Shown here piece by piece: positions 7,669 to 15,991 of a stretch of DNA of 64,000 nt. The stretch is from Bog-113 sp963752695 (GTDB lineage Bacteria; Acidobacteriota; Terriglobia; Bryobacterales; Bryobacteraceae). The notes under the pieces were generated by a model. That model saw nothing but the letters and a program-made list of their open reading frames with translations. It did no database searches and was not told where the DNA came from. The stretch spans positions 620,001 through 684,000 of the forward strand of contig CAVVZB010000001.1 of NCBI GenBank assembly GCA_963752695.1, read 5' to 3'. Every line of letters begins with the position of its first letter. The first letter of the stretch is position 1. Both the position numbers and the translations under genes were made by a program.

Positions 7669-9147
7669 CTATCCGAGCCGGCTCTTCAGGATTTCATTGA
7701 CAGCGGCGGGATTGGCCTGACCCCGCGAGGCCTTCATGACCTGACCGACCAGGAATCCGATAACGCTCGTCTTGCCACTCCGGAACTGCTCGACCTGCTT
7801 GGGATTAGCGGCCAGGGTCTCGTCGACGATTTTTTCGAGCGCGCTCGAATCGCTGATCTGCCGCAAACCTTCGCGGTCCATGATTGCGAGCGGGGCTTCG
7901 CCGGTCTCGAACATTTTCGGGAAGATCTCCTTGGCGAGTTTGCCCGAGAGCGCGCCCTCGGCGATCAACTTGACGAGTTCACCCAGATGACGGGCGGAAA
8001 TGGGCGAAGCGCTGATTTCTTTTCCGGCGCTCTTCAATAAGCCCGCGAGATCACCCATGACCCAATTGGCAGTAGTTTTAGGATCGCCTGAGACGGTCGC
8101 AGCCTGTTCGAAGTAGTCGCTCATTTCGCGAGTGAGGGTGAGCACGTGAGCGTCGTAATCCCGCAAACCGTATTGCCCGGCAAAACGGGCGCGCCGGGCG
8201 GCCGGAAGCTCGGGCATGCGCGACTTGACGCGATCCAGCCAAGTATCAGAGATACGAAGCGGCACCAGATCGGGCTCGGGAAAGTAGCGGTAATCGTGAG
8301 CGTGCTCCTTGGAACGCATGCTGACCGTCTCGCCAGTATCGGAGTTGTAGAGCCGTGTCTCCTGAGCGACTTTGCCGCCGCTTTCGAGGAGGGCGATCTG
8401 CCGCAGGATTTCATAATCGAGCGCGAGTTTGAGGAACCGGAAAGAATTGAGATTCTTCACCTCGGCTTTGGTGCCGAACTTCTCAGCACCGCGCAGCCGG
8501 ACGGAAACGTTCGCGTCGCAACGCAGTTGACCTTTTTCCATGTCGCAATCGGAAACGCCAACGAACTGCAGCATCAGCTTTAGCTCGGTGAGATAGGCGT
8601 AAGCTTCATCGGAGTTACGCATATCAGGGTCGCTCACAATTTCGATTAGGGGCGCGCCGGACCGGTTGATATCGACGTAAGAGAAGCGGTCGGAATCGCG
8701 AAAGCCATCGTGAATGCTCTTGCCGGCGTCATCTTCCATGTGGACGCGAGTTACGCCGATGGACCGGTGGACGCCATCAACGGCGATCTCCACCAGGCCA
8801 TGTTCGGCGAGCGGTTCATCGTATTGCGAGATCTGATAGCCCTTGGGGAGATCGGGGTAAAAGTAATTCTTACGCGAGAAGCGCGACACCGGATTGATGG
8901 TGCATCCGAGGGCCATGGAAGCGGTAAGCGCGAGTTCAACGGCCGCCTGATTGAGCACGGGAAGCGCGCCGGGCAACCCCAGGCACACGGGACAAACGTT
9001 GGTGTTGGGCGCTTGTCCGAACTCCATTGGGCAGCCGCAGAAAATCTTGGTGCGCGTGCCGAGCTGGACGTGGACTTCGAGACCGATCACCGGTTCATAT
9101 TTGGCGATGATGGCTGCGGCGGGCGGTTCCAGAAGAGCGGAAGACAT
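7669..9147 (-). CDS. gatB: Asp-tRNA(Asn)/Glu-tRNA(Gln) amidotransferase subunit B
   Basis: Kinase/transamidation subunit of GatCAB, which converts Glu-tRNA(Gln) and Asp-tRNA(Asn) to the amidated forms in bacteria lacking the direct synthetases. 492 residues. Family signatures: YEPVIGLEVHVQL at the N-terminus, the zinc-binding cysteines (KIFCGC and NVCPVCLG), KNYFYPDLPKGYQISQYD, and the C-terminal GatB/Yqey tail ending in KASRGQANPAAVNEILKSRL. GGGAAAG precedes the ATG. gatA and gatC are not next to it and are not in the window. It follows aroDE by 20 bases, so the two are probably one transcript. Confidence 0.96.
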   Translation of the reverse strand: MSSALLEPPAAAIIAKYEPVIGLEVHVQLGTRTKIFCGCPMEFGQAPNTNVCPVCLGLPGALPVLNQAAVELALTASMALGCTINPVSRFSRKNYFYPDLPKGYQISQYDEPLAEHGLVEIAVDGVHRSIGVTRVHMEDDAGKSIHDGFRDSDRFSYVDINRSGAPLIEIVSDPDMRNSDEAYAYLTELKLMLQFVGVSDCDMEKGQLRCDANVSVRLRGAEKFGTKAEVKNLNSFRFLKLALDYEILRQIALLESGGKVAQETRLYNSDTGETVSMRSKEHAHDYRYFPEPDLVPLRISDTWLDRVKSRMPELPAARRARFAGQYGLRDYDAHVLTLTREMSDYFEQAATVSGDPKTTANWVMGDLAGLLKSAGKEISASPISARHLGELVKLIAEGALSGKLAKEIFPKMFETGEAPLAIMDREGLRQISDSSALEKIVDETLAANPKQVEQFRSGKTSVIGFLVGQVMKASRGQANPAAVNEILKSRLG

Positions 9148-9167
9148 CTTTCCCAGTGTAAGCGCGT

Positions 9168-10685
9168 TCAGGTTTTGAGGCGCTGCTGTTCCAGTGCGTC
9201 GAGGGCTGCTTTTTGCATGGCGGCGCGAGGCGCGGATTCGCCGGTGAAGAGTTCAAACTGGGCGACGGCCTGTTCGATAAACATTTCCATGCCGGGAATC
9301 ACTTGTTTGCCTTGTTGTTTCGCGCGTTTCAGAAGCAGAGTTTCGAGCGGGTTGTAGACCATGTCGAAGACGAGATCGGCCGGGATGACGCCTTCGAAGA
9401 AGCAGGCGTTCACATTGGGGAAGGTGCCGAGTGGGGTGGCGTGGACGACGGCATCGAAGTGAGACGATTGCGCCTGATCATGGGAAAGTGCTTCACCGCC
9501 GGCGAACCGCGCGAGGGCGCGCACGCGATCGGTATTGCGACCGGTGATGGAGACTACGGCTCCGGCGTCGGTAAGGGCACACGCGGCACTACGGGCGGCG
9601 CCTCCGGAACCGGCGATCAAGATCCGGCTTTTCGCCAGCCGGAGATGTTTTTCCAGCGGCCGCACGACAGCCGCCGCATCGGTGTTGGCCCCGCGCCATT
9701 TGCCGGCCTTTTTCCAGACGGTGTTGACCGCACCGATGCGCCGTGCGAGGGGATGGATGTGATCGAGGTAGCGCATGATTCGCTGCTTATGCGGGATGGT
9801 CACACTGAACCCGGTAAGAGGTAAAGTCTCGGCGAATTTGAGGAAATCCCGCAGTTGGGTGGGGCCGACCAGCATGGGGACATAGACGCAATCCATGCGG
9901 AGTAACTGAAAGGCGCGGTTATGGATGACGGGCGAAAGAGAATGCCGAACGGGATCCGCGATGACGCAAAACACTTTGGTGGAGCGCGACAACTGGTGCG
10001 CACGAAACTGCTTGCGAAGCTGGCGGGCGCTCACCTGTCCGGCTGCTGTACCCGCAAGACAAGCCGGGGCGGCATAGGTAAACAAGCCATTGTAAGCGGG
10101 CGAGAGAACGCGGCTGGCGAAGCCTGCCTCGCCCATGGCAAGGATGACTAAGGGCAGGCGCTGGTTCTCGCGGCCCAGCGCAATGATGCGTCCGACATCG
10201 GAAGGCTTTCGCGCGGTAGTAACGATTTTGTAAGCGTCGGCGGGTAAACGCGTGAGGCGCCGCAGGACAGGAGCGAGGGTTGGGGTGGACTCGAAGTTGT
10301 GCCAAGAGATGACGAGCTTGGCGCGCTCGCGCAGTGCGGCAACGCGGTCTACTGAAAGCTCAGCGGTTTCAATTTCGACGTCGATGGCATCGGCACCGTG
10401 CTCGATGGCAGTTTCGAGAATTGCCAGTTCATTTTGCACGCTGCCATCGAAGCGTCCGTGATTGTGATGGCGGCGGCAGGTAGCGAGTATGACCGATTCA
10501 GGAAACCGAGCTTTGAAATTCGCGATGGCGGCTGAACCATCGGACGGTTTTGCCAGGTAGTCGAGGCGGAATTCAAGGAACGTCTCACCGTTTTCCAGTT
10601 CGCGTTGGGCGTGTTCGAGAAGGGCTTCCGGTTGTGAGAAACCGAGCGCAACGCAGATTCGGGGGAACGACAGGCGGGCGCTCAT
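9168..10685 (-). CDS. aroDE: Fused 3-dehydroquinate dehydratase (type I) / shikimate dehydrogenase
   Basis: Catalyses two consecutive steps of the shikimate pathway. The first half (about residues 1-232) is a type I dehydroquinase: EFRLDYL, the catalytic H129 in KLVISWHNFES and the Schiff-base K153 in AYKIVTTARK. The second half (about 236-505) is AroE: VFCVIADPVRHSLSP substrate loop, the catalytic Lys in SVTIPHKQR, GAVNTVWKK, GANTDA and the NADP-binding GSGGAARSAACAL. At 505 residues it matches the plant-type DHQ-SDH fusion also found in Chlamydiae and several soil phyla. Another shikimate-pathway gene, aroC, is at 26.8 kb. First gene of aroDE-gatB-bcp; no strong ribosome site was seen before the ATG. 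Confidence 0.95.
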   Translation of the reverse strand: MSARLSFPRICVALGFSQPEALLEHAQRELENGETFLEFRLDYLAKPSDGSAAIANFKARFPESVILATCRRHHNHGRFDGSVQNELAILETAIEHGADAIDVEIETAELSVDRVAALRERAKLVISWHNFESTPTLAPVLRRLTRLPADAYKIVTTARKPSDVGRIIALGRENQRLPLVILAMGEAGFASRVLSPAYNGLFTYAAPACLAGTAAGQVSARQLRKQFRAHQLSRSTKVFCVIADPVRHSLSPVIHNRAFQLLRMDCVYVPMLVGPTQLRDFLKFAETLPLTGFSVTIPHKQRIMRYLDHIHPLARRIGAVNTVWKKAGKWRGANTDAAAVVRPLEKHLRLAKSRILIAGSGGAARSAACALTDAGAVVSITGRNTDRVRALARFAGGEALSHDQAQSSHFDAVVHATPLGTFPNVNACFFEGVIPADLVFDMVYNPLETLLLKRAKQQGKQVIPGMEMFIEQAVAQFELFTGESAPRAAMQKAALDALEQQRLKT

Positions 10686-10750
10686 CCAGAGGAATAAAAG
10701 CTAGTCTACTCCAGCAGTATGGCGATGTGCCCGCGTTGCCCGATTGCGGT

Positions 10751-11692
10751 TTAAGCCCCGCGCTTGCGGCGGACGGGTGCTGCAGGGCCGGGATTGATGC
10801 CGAGGACCTTCAACTGGGCGCGCGCCTGGGTGACGACGTCGCTATTCGGAAATTCGTTAACGACGGCCTGGAACTCCTTGGCTGCTGCCGTCCGCTGCCC
10901 TAATTGAAACTGTGTTTTCCCCTTATAGTAATGCGCCGCGGCGGTTTTGTTGTTGTTCGGGTAGGCTTCCAGAACCTTATCGAACTCCTGAATCGCTTGG
11001 TCGAATTGTGACTGCGAATAGCGGATTTGTCCGATGTAGAACTGGGCGTTGGGAGCCAGGTCGGTATCGTTATAGAACTTGATGTAGTCCTGGAATTCGC
11101 TCAAGGCAAGGTCGGCTTTGCCGCTCTGCATGTCGCGCAACGCGTTCTCGTAAAGGCTGGTGGCCTTGACGGGTGGTGGTCCAGCGGTGTTGCCTCCCAC
11201 TGGGCCTACGCCAGAGGAAGGGTTGTTGTCCGGCATGGGAACCGAAACTCCCGGCGAGAGTGCCGCTGGGGGTGCCGCGATAGGCAGCGAACCAGCTTTG
11301 GCGGTGTTGTTGAGATCGGTCAGCTGCTGTTGGACTTTGGTCATGCGGGAAGTGACGTCGTTGACCGACTCGCGCATGGCGGAGACGTCATTACTAAGCT
11401 GATCCATTTTGGAGTTGAGTCCAACGACCGGTCCGACTACGCGCTCGGTGATGCCTTCCTGGGCGCGTCCGGCTTCCTGGAGGGAGCTGTTGGATTTATT
11501 CGCGGACTCGAGAGTCTGCTGTACGAGAACTTGCAGGGCGGCCAGCTTCTCATCGAAGGAGCGCTGCAGATCGCGAACCTGCTCCTGCAATTGCGCGACA
11601 TCGCGCTGTAATTCGATCATTTCCCGGTTCGCGGCGGGCGCAAAGGCGGGGCGTAGCATGGACAGCGCGATTAAGAAAATTAGGCGTTTCAT
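10751..11692 (-). CDS. cpoB: Cell division coordinator CpoB (YbgF), TPR protein of the Tol-Pal system
   Basis: Periplasmic protein that couples peptidoglycan synthesis to outer-membrane constriction at division. Signal peptide MKRLIFLIALSMLRPAFA, then a long coiled coil (about 25-140; REMIELQRDVAQLQEQ and on) that trimerises the protein, a Pro/Gly-rich linker, and three TPR units from about residue 180 to 295 (YENALRDMQSGKADLALSEF is the first helix pair). An AGGAG ribosome site lies just upstream. It is the last gene of the Tol-Pal cluster, 66 bases after pal, the standard position. The intergenic region holds a GNRA hairpin. Confidence 0.92.
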   Translation of the reverse strand: MKRLIFLIALSMLRPAFAPAANREMIELQRDVAQLQEQVRDLQRSFDEKLAALQVLVQQTLESANKSNSSLQEAGRAQEGITERVVGPVVGLNSKMDQLSNDVSAMRESVNDVTSRMTKVQQQLTDLNNTAKAGSLPIAAPPAALSPGVSVPMPDNNPSSGVGPVGGNTAGPPPVKATSLYENALRDMQSGKADLALSEFQDYIKFYNDTDLAPNAQFYIGQIRYSQSQFDQAIQEFDKVLEAYPNNNKTAAAHYYKGKTQFQLGQRTAAAKEFQAVVNEFPNSDVVTQARAQLKVLGINPGPAAPVRRKRGA

Positions 11693-11708
11693 ATCTGCTC
11701 CTGCGCAT

Positions 11709-11732
11709 GGACAAGGCCTTGCGGCCTCGTCC
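11709..11732 (-). other. GNRA-tetraloop hairpin between pal and cpoB
   Basis: On the minus strand the arms GGACGAGGCC and GGCCTTGTCC pair over 10 positions (one G-T) around a GCAA tetraloop. It is 16 bases upstream of the cpoB start and not followed by a T-run, so it is not an intrinsic terminator. Such hairpins between operon genes usually protect the upstream mRNA from 3' exonucleases or set relative expression; that role here is inference. Confidence 0.55.
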
Positions 11733-11758
11733 TAGTTCGTATTAAATTTTACCCGGGT

Positions 11759-12550
11759 TTACTGACCGGCGGCGACGTGGGCGCGGCGATTACGCGCGTA
11801 GCATTCCTCATTCTGTTCGGTGCATTGCGGGCGCTCTTTACCGTAGCTAACAGTGCGCAGCTTGTCGGAAGGTACGCCTAATTGCACCAGGTAGTCTTTG
11901 GCGGCGGTCGCGCGGCGATCGCCCAGCCCTAGATTAAATTCGGCCGATCCACGCTCGTCGCAATGCCCCTCGATAATCAGGGATGCGGAGGGGAAATCAC
12001 GCAAGATTCCTTTGATCGCTTCGGCGTCGCGCGTGAGAATGGAACGCGAGTCATCCGGGATGTTGAACTCGCCATAAGCGAAGAATACATCCTGCACCTG
12101 TTGGCCGACGCGATCGGGAAGGCTCAGATTGCTCCCGCTGGTCGTGGTGTTGGTGTTGGCGGGCGGCGGCACCGGATTCCCGGGATTGACGGTTACGGTG
12201 GCTTCGGCGGTGAAGCGGCCCCCCGGACCATCCGCGGTCAGGTGATAGGTGGTGGTCTCGTAAGGAGTGACGCGGCGCTCTCCGTTTGGCTGAACGGCGC
12301 CGAAGGTGTCGATCGAGACGTAATTGGAATCGCTCACCGACCAGCGCAGCAGCGCAGACTGGCCGCGATCGACACTGGACGGTTCCGCGGTGAATGTGGC
12401 GGCTGGCTTACCCGATCCGGTCCCGCGAACATTGGTGGTGCCCAGAGGCGGCGGTGGCGGTGGTAGCGGATGTTTCTTTGAACACCCGGCCGCCATAGTA
12501 ACAGCGATTACCGCCCCCAGCAGTAACGCATTTTTCTTTCCCGTCGACAT
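11759..12550 (-). CDS. pal: Peptidoglycan-associated lipoprotein with an extra Ig-like domain
   Basis: Outer-membrane lipoprotein that binds peptidoglycan and TolB. The start is fixed by the ribosome site: GGAGG at 12562-12566 lies 11 bases before the ATG at 12550, and an upstream in-frame ATG overlaps that site. Signal peptide with lipobox TMAAGC (lipidated C23). A Pro run follows, then an about 75-residue beta-sandwich of Ig-like type (ATFTAEPSSVDRGQSALLRW to TTYHLTADGPGG), and the OmpA-like peptidoglycan domain: VFFAYGEFNIPDD, IEGHCDERGSAEFNLGLGDRRA and the C-terminal NRRAHV. Typical Pal proteins are 160-190 residues; this one is 263 because of the inserted domain. It follows tolB by 20 bases. 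Confidence 0.93.
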   Translation of the reverse strand: MSTGKKNALLLGAVIAVTMAAGCSKKHPLPPPPPPLGTTNVRGTGSGKPAATFTAEPSSVDRGQSALLRWSVSDSNYVSIDTFGAVQPNGERRVTPYETTTYHLTADGPGGRFTAEATVTVNPGNPVPPPANTNTTTSGSNLSLPDRVGQQVQDVFFAYGEFNIPDDSRSILTRDAEAIKGILRDFPSASLIIEGHCDERGSAEFNLGLGDRRATAAKDYLVQLGVPSDKLRTVSYGKERPQCTEQNEECYARNRRAHVAAGQ

Positions 12551-12570
12551 TCTTGTTAAGTCCTCCATAT

Positions 12571-13917
12571 CTACTGTAGATTTCCTTTGCCCCATACCGG
12601 CGAATAATTCCTGCCAGCGGAGGTGAGCCGTTGTACCTGTGTTCCATCGGCCAGCATGCTCCAGATCTGCGACGAACCGCTGCGGGTGGATGAGAAACAG
12701 AAATGACGTCCATCGGGCGCCCATGTGGGATTCTCATTGCGGCCCGCGTTGGCGGTTAATTGATCGTACTGACGCGTGGCCGTGTCCATCAGGAAGATAT
12801 TGAACGCTCCCTGTGCGTAGCCGCGCGTCCAGGCAAACAACAAATGCAACCCATCCGGATTCCAGGATGGGTTGGATGCTTCGCCCGTGCCCTCGGAGAG
12901 TTGTCCCACATCGGCGCCATCGGTATTCATGCGGAAAATCTGTTCCGGTCCGGATCGCCCGGAGACGAAGGCGAGCATCGAGGGATTTTTCGGATTCACC
13001 TTGGGTTCGGCTTCGATGGCCCGAGAGTTCGACAGCCGGCGGAAATTTCTGCCGCTAATGTCGGCGACGTAGATCTGGGTGTAGCCGCTGGCCGAAGACG
13101 AGTAATAAAGCTGGTTGCCATCCGGTGAGAAACTGGGCGAGCCATTCAGGGACGCCTGCTGGTTATAGAAAGGCAGCGCGTGGCCGGTTGCGGTATCTAG
13201 GATCACGATGTGAGGCGTGCCCTTGGCAAAGCTGGTAAAGGCAAGCTTGGTGCCGTCCGGCGAAATGGCGGGCTCGATGTTGATGGAGTGGTTGGAAGTC
13301 ATTGGCTTCTGATTGGAGCCGTCGTAATCCATAGACCAGATTTCTTTGTTTCCGGTGCGGTCAGACACGAAGTAGATGCGCGTGCCGGCGAGCGAAGCCC
13401 CGCCGAATTGAGCAATGATGTCGCCCGCGAACTCATGCGCCACTTTGCGGGCTCCGGCTTCGTCCAAACTGCCGAAATAGCGCTTAAAAAGCAGCGGTTG
13501 GGAGTTGGGCGTGCGGGTATCGTTCACGTAGCCGTAGAGCACCAACGAGCCGTTCTGATCCGCGGTGTAGCCGTAGACCAAGTGGGAAGCATTGACTGGT
13601 GAACCGGCCCAATCGGCAAGAGCCAGACCTTGGCCACTTGTAGGCTTCAAATCTTCGGGGCGTTGTGGATTCTGAAGCGGATACAGGCTCTTCGGAACCA
13701 TTCGGAAAATTCCCGAAGTGTCCAGATCGGTGAACAGGGTACCGTTACTGGTGCTCATTAGGGCTTGAGCGCCGCCGGAGCCACGCAAATCGACAACGGC
13801 CAGCGCGGGCTTACCCTTTTCGCCATGAAAGGTAATAACGCCGTCCTGGGCTCCCATGGGGAGGCCAACAGAGAGGGCAAGCCAGAGGACTAATGCAGTA
13901 GTAAAAGTGTTCTTCAT
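12571..13917 (-). CDS. tolB: Tol-Pal system beta-propeller protein TolB
   Basis: Periplasmic protein that binds Pal and is released by TolA during outer-membrane constriction. Signal peptide MKNTFTTALVLWLALSVGLPMGAQ, an N-terminal alpha/beta domain to about residue 170, then a six-bladed propeller of WD40-like repeats, seen as repeated IYFVSDRTGNKEIWSMDYDG, ISPDGTKLAFTS, FSPDGNQLYYSS and APDGRHFCFSSTRSG units. 448 residues, the family length. Its ATG overlaps the stop of the TonB/TolA gene by 4 bases, and pal follows 20 bases later. Confidence 0.95.
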   Translation of the reverse strand: MKNTFTTALVLWLALSVGLPMGAQDGVITFHGEKGKPALAVVDLRGSGGAQALMSTSNGTLFTDLDTSGIFRMVPKSLYPLQNPQRPEDLKPTSGQGLALADWAGSPVNASHLVYGYTADQNGSLVLYGYVNDTRTPNSQPLLFKRYFGSLDEAGARKVAHEFAGDIIAQFGGASLAGTRIYFVSDRTGNKEIWSMDYDGSNQKPMTSNHSINIEPAISPDGTKLAFTSFAKGTPHIVILDTATGHALPFYNQQASLNGSPSFSPDGNQLYYSSSASGYTQIYVADISGRNFRRLSNSRAIEAEPKVNPKNPSMLAFVSGRSGPEQIFRMNTDGADVGQLSEGTGEASNPSWNPDGLHLLFAWTRGYAQGAFNIFLMDTATRQYDQLTANAGRNENPTWAPDGRHFCFSSTRSGSSQIWSMLADGTQVQRLTSAGRNYSPVWGKGNLQ

Positions 13918-14705
13918 CGTCTTAGTTGGAACAATAAATCGACGTCTGCCTGGCTGCGTGGAAAGCCCGGCGGCAGGGGCGGTAAAGGGTTGGCATCCAG
14001 GATGGCGCGGCGGGCGGAATTATCCAGCGTATAGCTGCCGCTGCTTTGAACATTGGACACCGATACGGTTCCATCGTGGAGAATTCGAATGCTGATGACG
14101 GCCATTTGACTGGGAGACGCCGACACGCCCGCTTGATTCCACTTGGATGCGATCAAGTCATGGATTTGAGCAGCGTAAGCGCCAAACTGGAACCCGAACG
14201 GGGAATTCGGACCGATACCTACTCCGCCACCGCCTTGCAATCCGATTTGTGGGCTCTTGAGCGCTTCCTGCGTTTTCGTGAACACCTGATTTGGCTTGTA
14301 CACCTGATTGGGACGATAGAGAACGGGCGACGCTGGCTTCGGCACCGTCTTCGGTGGTGTTTTGGCAGGCAGTTCGATGGCCTTTTCGGGTTCCACCGGG
14401 CGCACGGGGCGCTGCTCGCGGAGCTTCAGCACTCTTTCCTGGGGCACAACGGACTCGGTATCGTTCGCCAGATGGTTGACTTGGCCCTGTTTGGACGGAA
14501 TCGGAATCTTCTTAACGGCTGTCACTTCCACGCCGGCACCGACGTTCTGCTGACCCATGAACGGTTTGCGGTCGGCGTGAAACACGGCTGTAAGGAGAAG
14601 CGAAGCCGCCAGAGCTGCATGGACAACGATCGAGAGGGTAAAGGACTTTCCGAGGCGCTCGGGTGGCCCCAGCGGATCGAGGTGCCCTGGCGCGGAGGGT
14701 TGCAT
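13914..14705 (-). CDS. TonB-family protein in the TolA position
   Basis: Energy-transducing protein linking the inner-membrane TolQ-TolR motor to the outer membrane. One transmembrane segment near residues 20-42 (SIVVHAALAASLLLTAVF), with the His seen in TonB/TolA anchors, then a Pro/Lys-rich spacer (VRPVEPEKAIELPAKTPPK and on), a Gly-rich stretch, and a TonB C-terminal domain from about 180 (QIHDLIASKWNQAG to LDNSARRAILDANPLPPLPPGF). The C-terminal domain reads as TonB/TolA family rather than classical proteobacterial TolA, but its place between tolR and tolB argues for the TolA role. 263 residues. 4 bases after tolR; overlaps tolB by 4. Confidence 0.88.
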   Translation of the reverse strand: MQPSAPGHLDPLGPPERLGKSFTLSIVVHAALAASLLLTAVFHADRKPFMGQQNVGAGVEVTAVKKIPIPSKQGQVNHLANDTESVVPQERVLKLREQRPVRPVEPEKAIELPAKTPPKTVPKPASPVLYRPNQVYKPNQVFTKTQEALKSPQIGLQGGGGVGIGPNSPFGFQFGAYAAQIHDLIASKWNQAGVSASPSQMAVISIRILHDGTVSVSNVQSSGSYTLDNSARRAILDANPLPPLPPGFPRSQADVDLLFQLRR

Positions 14706-14709
14706 GAAG

Positions 14710-15147
14710 TCAGTGACCAGCTCCCGCCGAATCCTGCGGTTGCGTCACCAGGCTGACCTGGTACTTGGCGTCGCCTAATTCGCTAATGACTTGGGCGATG
14801 GGATCGAATGGAGTCTCGCGATCGGCGCGCACGTACACAGCCTGTTGACCCGCATAACGGTCATGAATCGCGGAAGCAAGGATATGGATATTGACGGCGT
14901 CTTTACCGAGGTAGACTTCGCCGGTTTTGGTCAAGGTGACGACCGGAAGCTCGCGCGTTGACGATTTCACGGACTTGGTTTGGGGCACATTCACTTCAAG
15001 ACCGTATTCCATGACGTGCGCGGTCAGCATGAAGATAATCAGCAGGACGAGAACGACGTCCACAAAGGGTGTGACGTTGATTTCGGAAAGAGGCGGCATG
15101 GCGCCCCGCCGTCCTCGCCCGGCGCCGCTGCCCAGAGACATCGCCAT
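14710..15147 (-). CDS. tolR: ExbD/TolR biopolymer transport protein
   Basis: Inner-membrane partner of TolQ that uses the proton gradient to drive TolA/TonB movement. 145 residues with a Gly/Arg-rich N-terminus, one transmembrane helix (residues about 20-46) and a periplasmic domain. The conserved ExbD/TolR signature INVTPFVDVVLVLLIIFML is present, including the membrane Asp that takes part in proton conduction. It starts 3 bases after tolQ and ends 4 bases before the TonB-family gene, in a tightly packed operon. Because ExbD and TolR are homologous, the tolR name rests on the tolB-pal context. Confidence 0.93.
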   Translation of the reverse strand: MAMSLGSGAGRGRRGAMPPLSEINVTPFVDVVLVLLIIFMLTAHVMEYGLEVNVPQTKSVKSSTRELPVVTLTKTGEVYLGKDAVNIHILASAIHDRYAGQQAVYVRADRETPFDPIAQVISELGDAKYQVSLVTQPQDSAGAGH

Positions 15148-15150
15148 GAC

Positions 15151-15876
15151 TTATTCTCCGAAGCTCCGCTCGGCTAGGTTCAGGAATTCCAGAGAAAAAT
15201 CGTCCATGCGAGCGCCGATCTCACGCACCACGGATCCGAAATAGTTGTAGAAGATAGCTGCCGGAATGGCAGCGGCCAGGCCTACGGCCGTGGCTATGAG
15301 CGACTCCGAAATACCAGGAGCCACCGCGCGCAAGCTCGTGCTACCAGCCGCGCCTAGTCCTTCAAATGCGCGGATGATGCCGATTACGGTTCCCAATAAG
15401 CCGATAAACGGGGAGACCGAAGCCGTGGTCGCCAGCCAATTCATATTGCGCTCCAGCTTGGCAAGACCTTCGCTAGAACCTAGCTGCAAAGAGCGCTCGA
15501 TCGCAACGCGATTGGTGATCACGCCTTTGGCTTTCACCTGGCGCGCGACTTCTTCATAGCCAAAATCGAAAACCGAGACGAGGGGCGACGGGCGAAACTG
15601 CTCGCTCGCCACCATTACGGCTTCCAACCCGCTGGCTTTTCTGAACGCTCGGAGGAAACGGGAATCGGATTCGCTGGCCTTACGGAAAGATCCGAACTTA
15701 GAGAAGACGATTGTCCAGGAGTAAACGGACGCCGCGATCAACACGCCCAGCACGGCCATGCCTAAGGGCGGCGTTCTCTGCACCAGATCCCAAATATTTA
15801 CTTGCAGCATATTTAGCAGTGGCAGTGGCGCCGGTGGTAACGCGAAATATGCAGAGCCCCAAGGGAACAAGTCCAT
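15151..15876 (-). CDS. tolQ: TolQ/ExbB proton-channel protein
   Basis: Three-helix inner-membrane protein forming the pentameric stator with TolR. Start chosen at the ATG at 15876 (MDLFPWGSAYF) because AGGAAAG lies just upstream; an ATG 42 bases earlier has no ribosome site. 241 residues. Helices: about 38-58 (GMAVLGVLIAASVYSWTIVF), about 140-165 (LATTASVSPFIGLLGTVIG, the MotA/TolQ/ExbB signature with proton-channel Thr residues) and about 185-210 (AVGLAAAIPAAIFYNYFG). First gene of tolQ-tolR-tonB/tolA-tolB-pal-cpoB. The 115-base region to the divergent recN should hold the promoters of both; I found no convincing hexamers there. Confidence 0.93.
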   Translation of the reverse strand: MDLFPWGSAYFALPPAPLPLLNMLQVNIWDLVQRTPPLGMAVLGVLIAASVYSWTIVFSKFGSFRKASESDSRFLRAFRKASGLEAVMVASEQFRPSPLVSVFDFGYEEVARQVKAKGVITNRVAIERSLQLGSSEGLAKLERNMNWLATTASVSPFIGLLGTVIGIIRAFEGLGAAGSTSLRAVAPGISESLIATAVGLAAAIPAAIFYNYFGSVVREIGARMDDFSLEFLNLAERSFGE

Positions 15877-15991
15877 TTCTTTCCTATTGTTTCCATGATA
15901 AACGGCACATGTAAACAAGTGACTATGGCGAGTGCGGAAAAAGACGGAAGCAGGCGGACGAAACGTTAAAACGCTATCCTGATGTTGCCAG

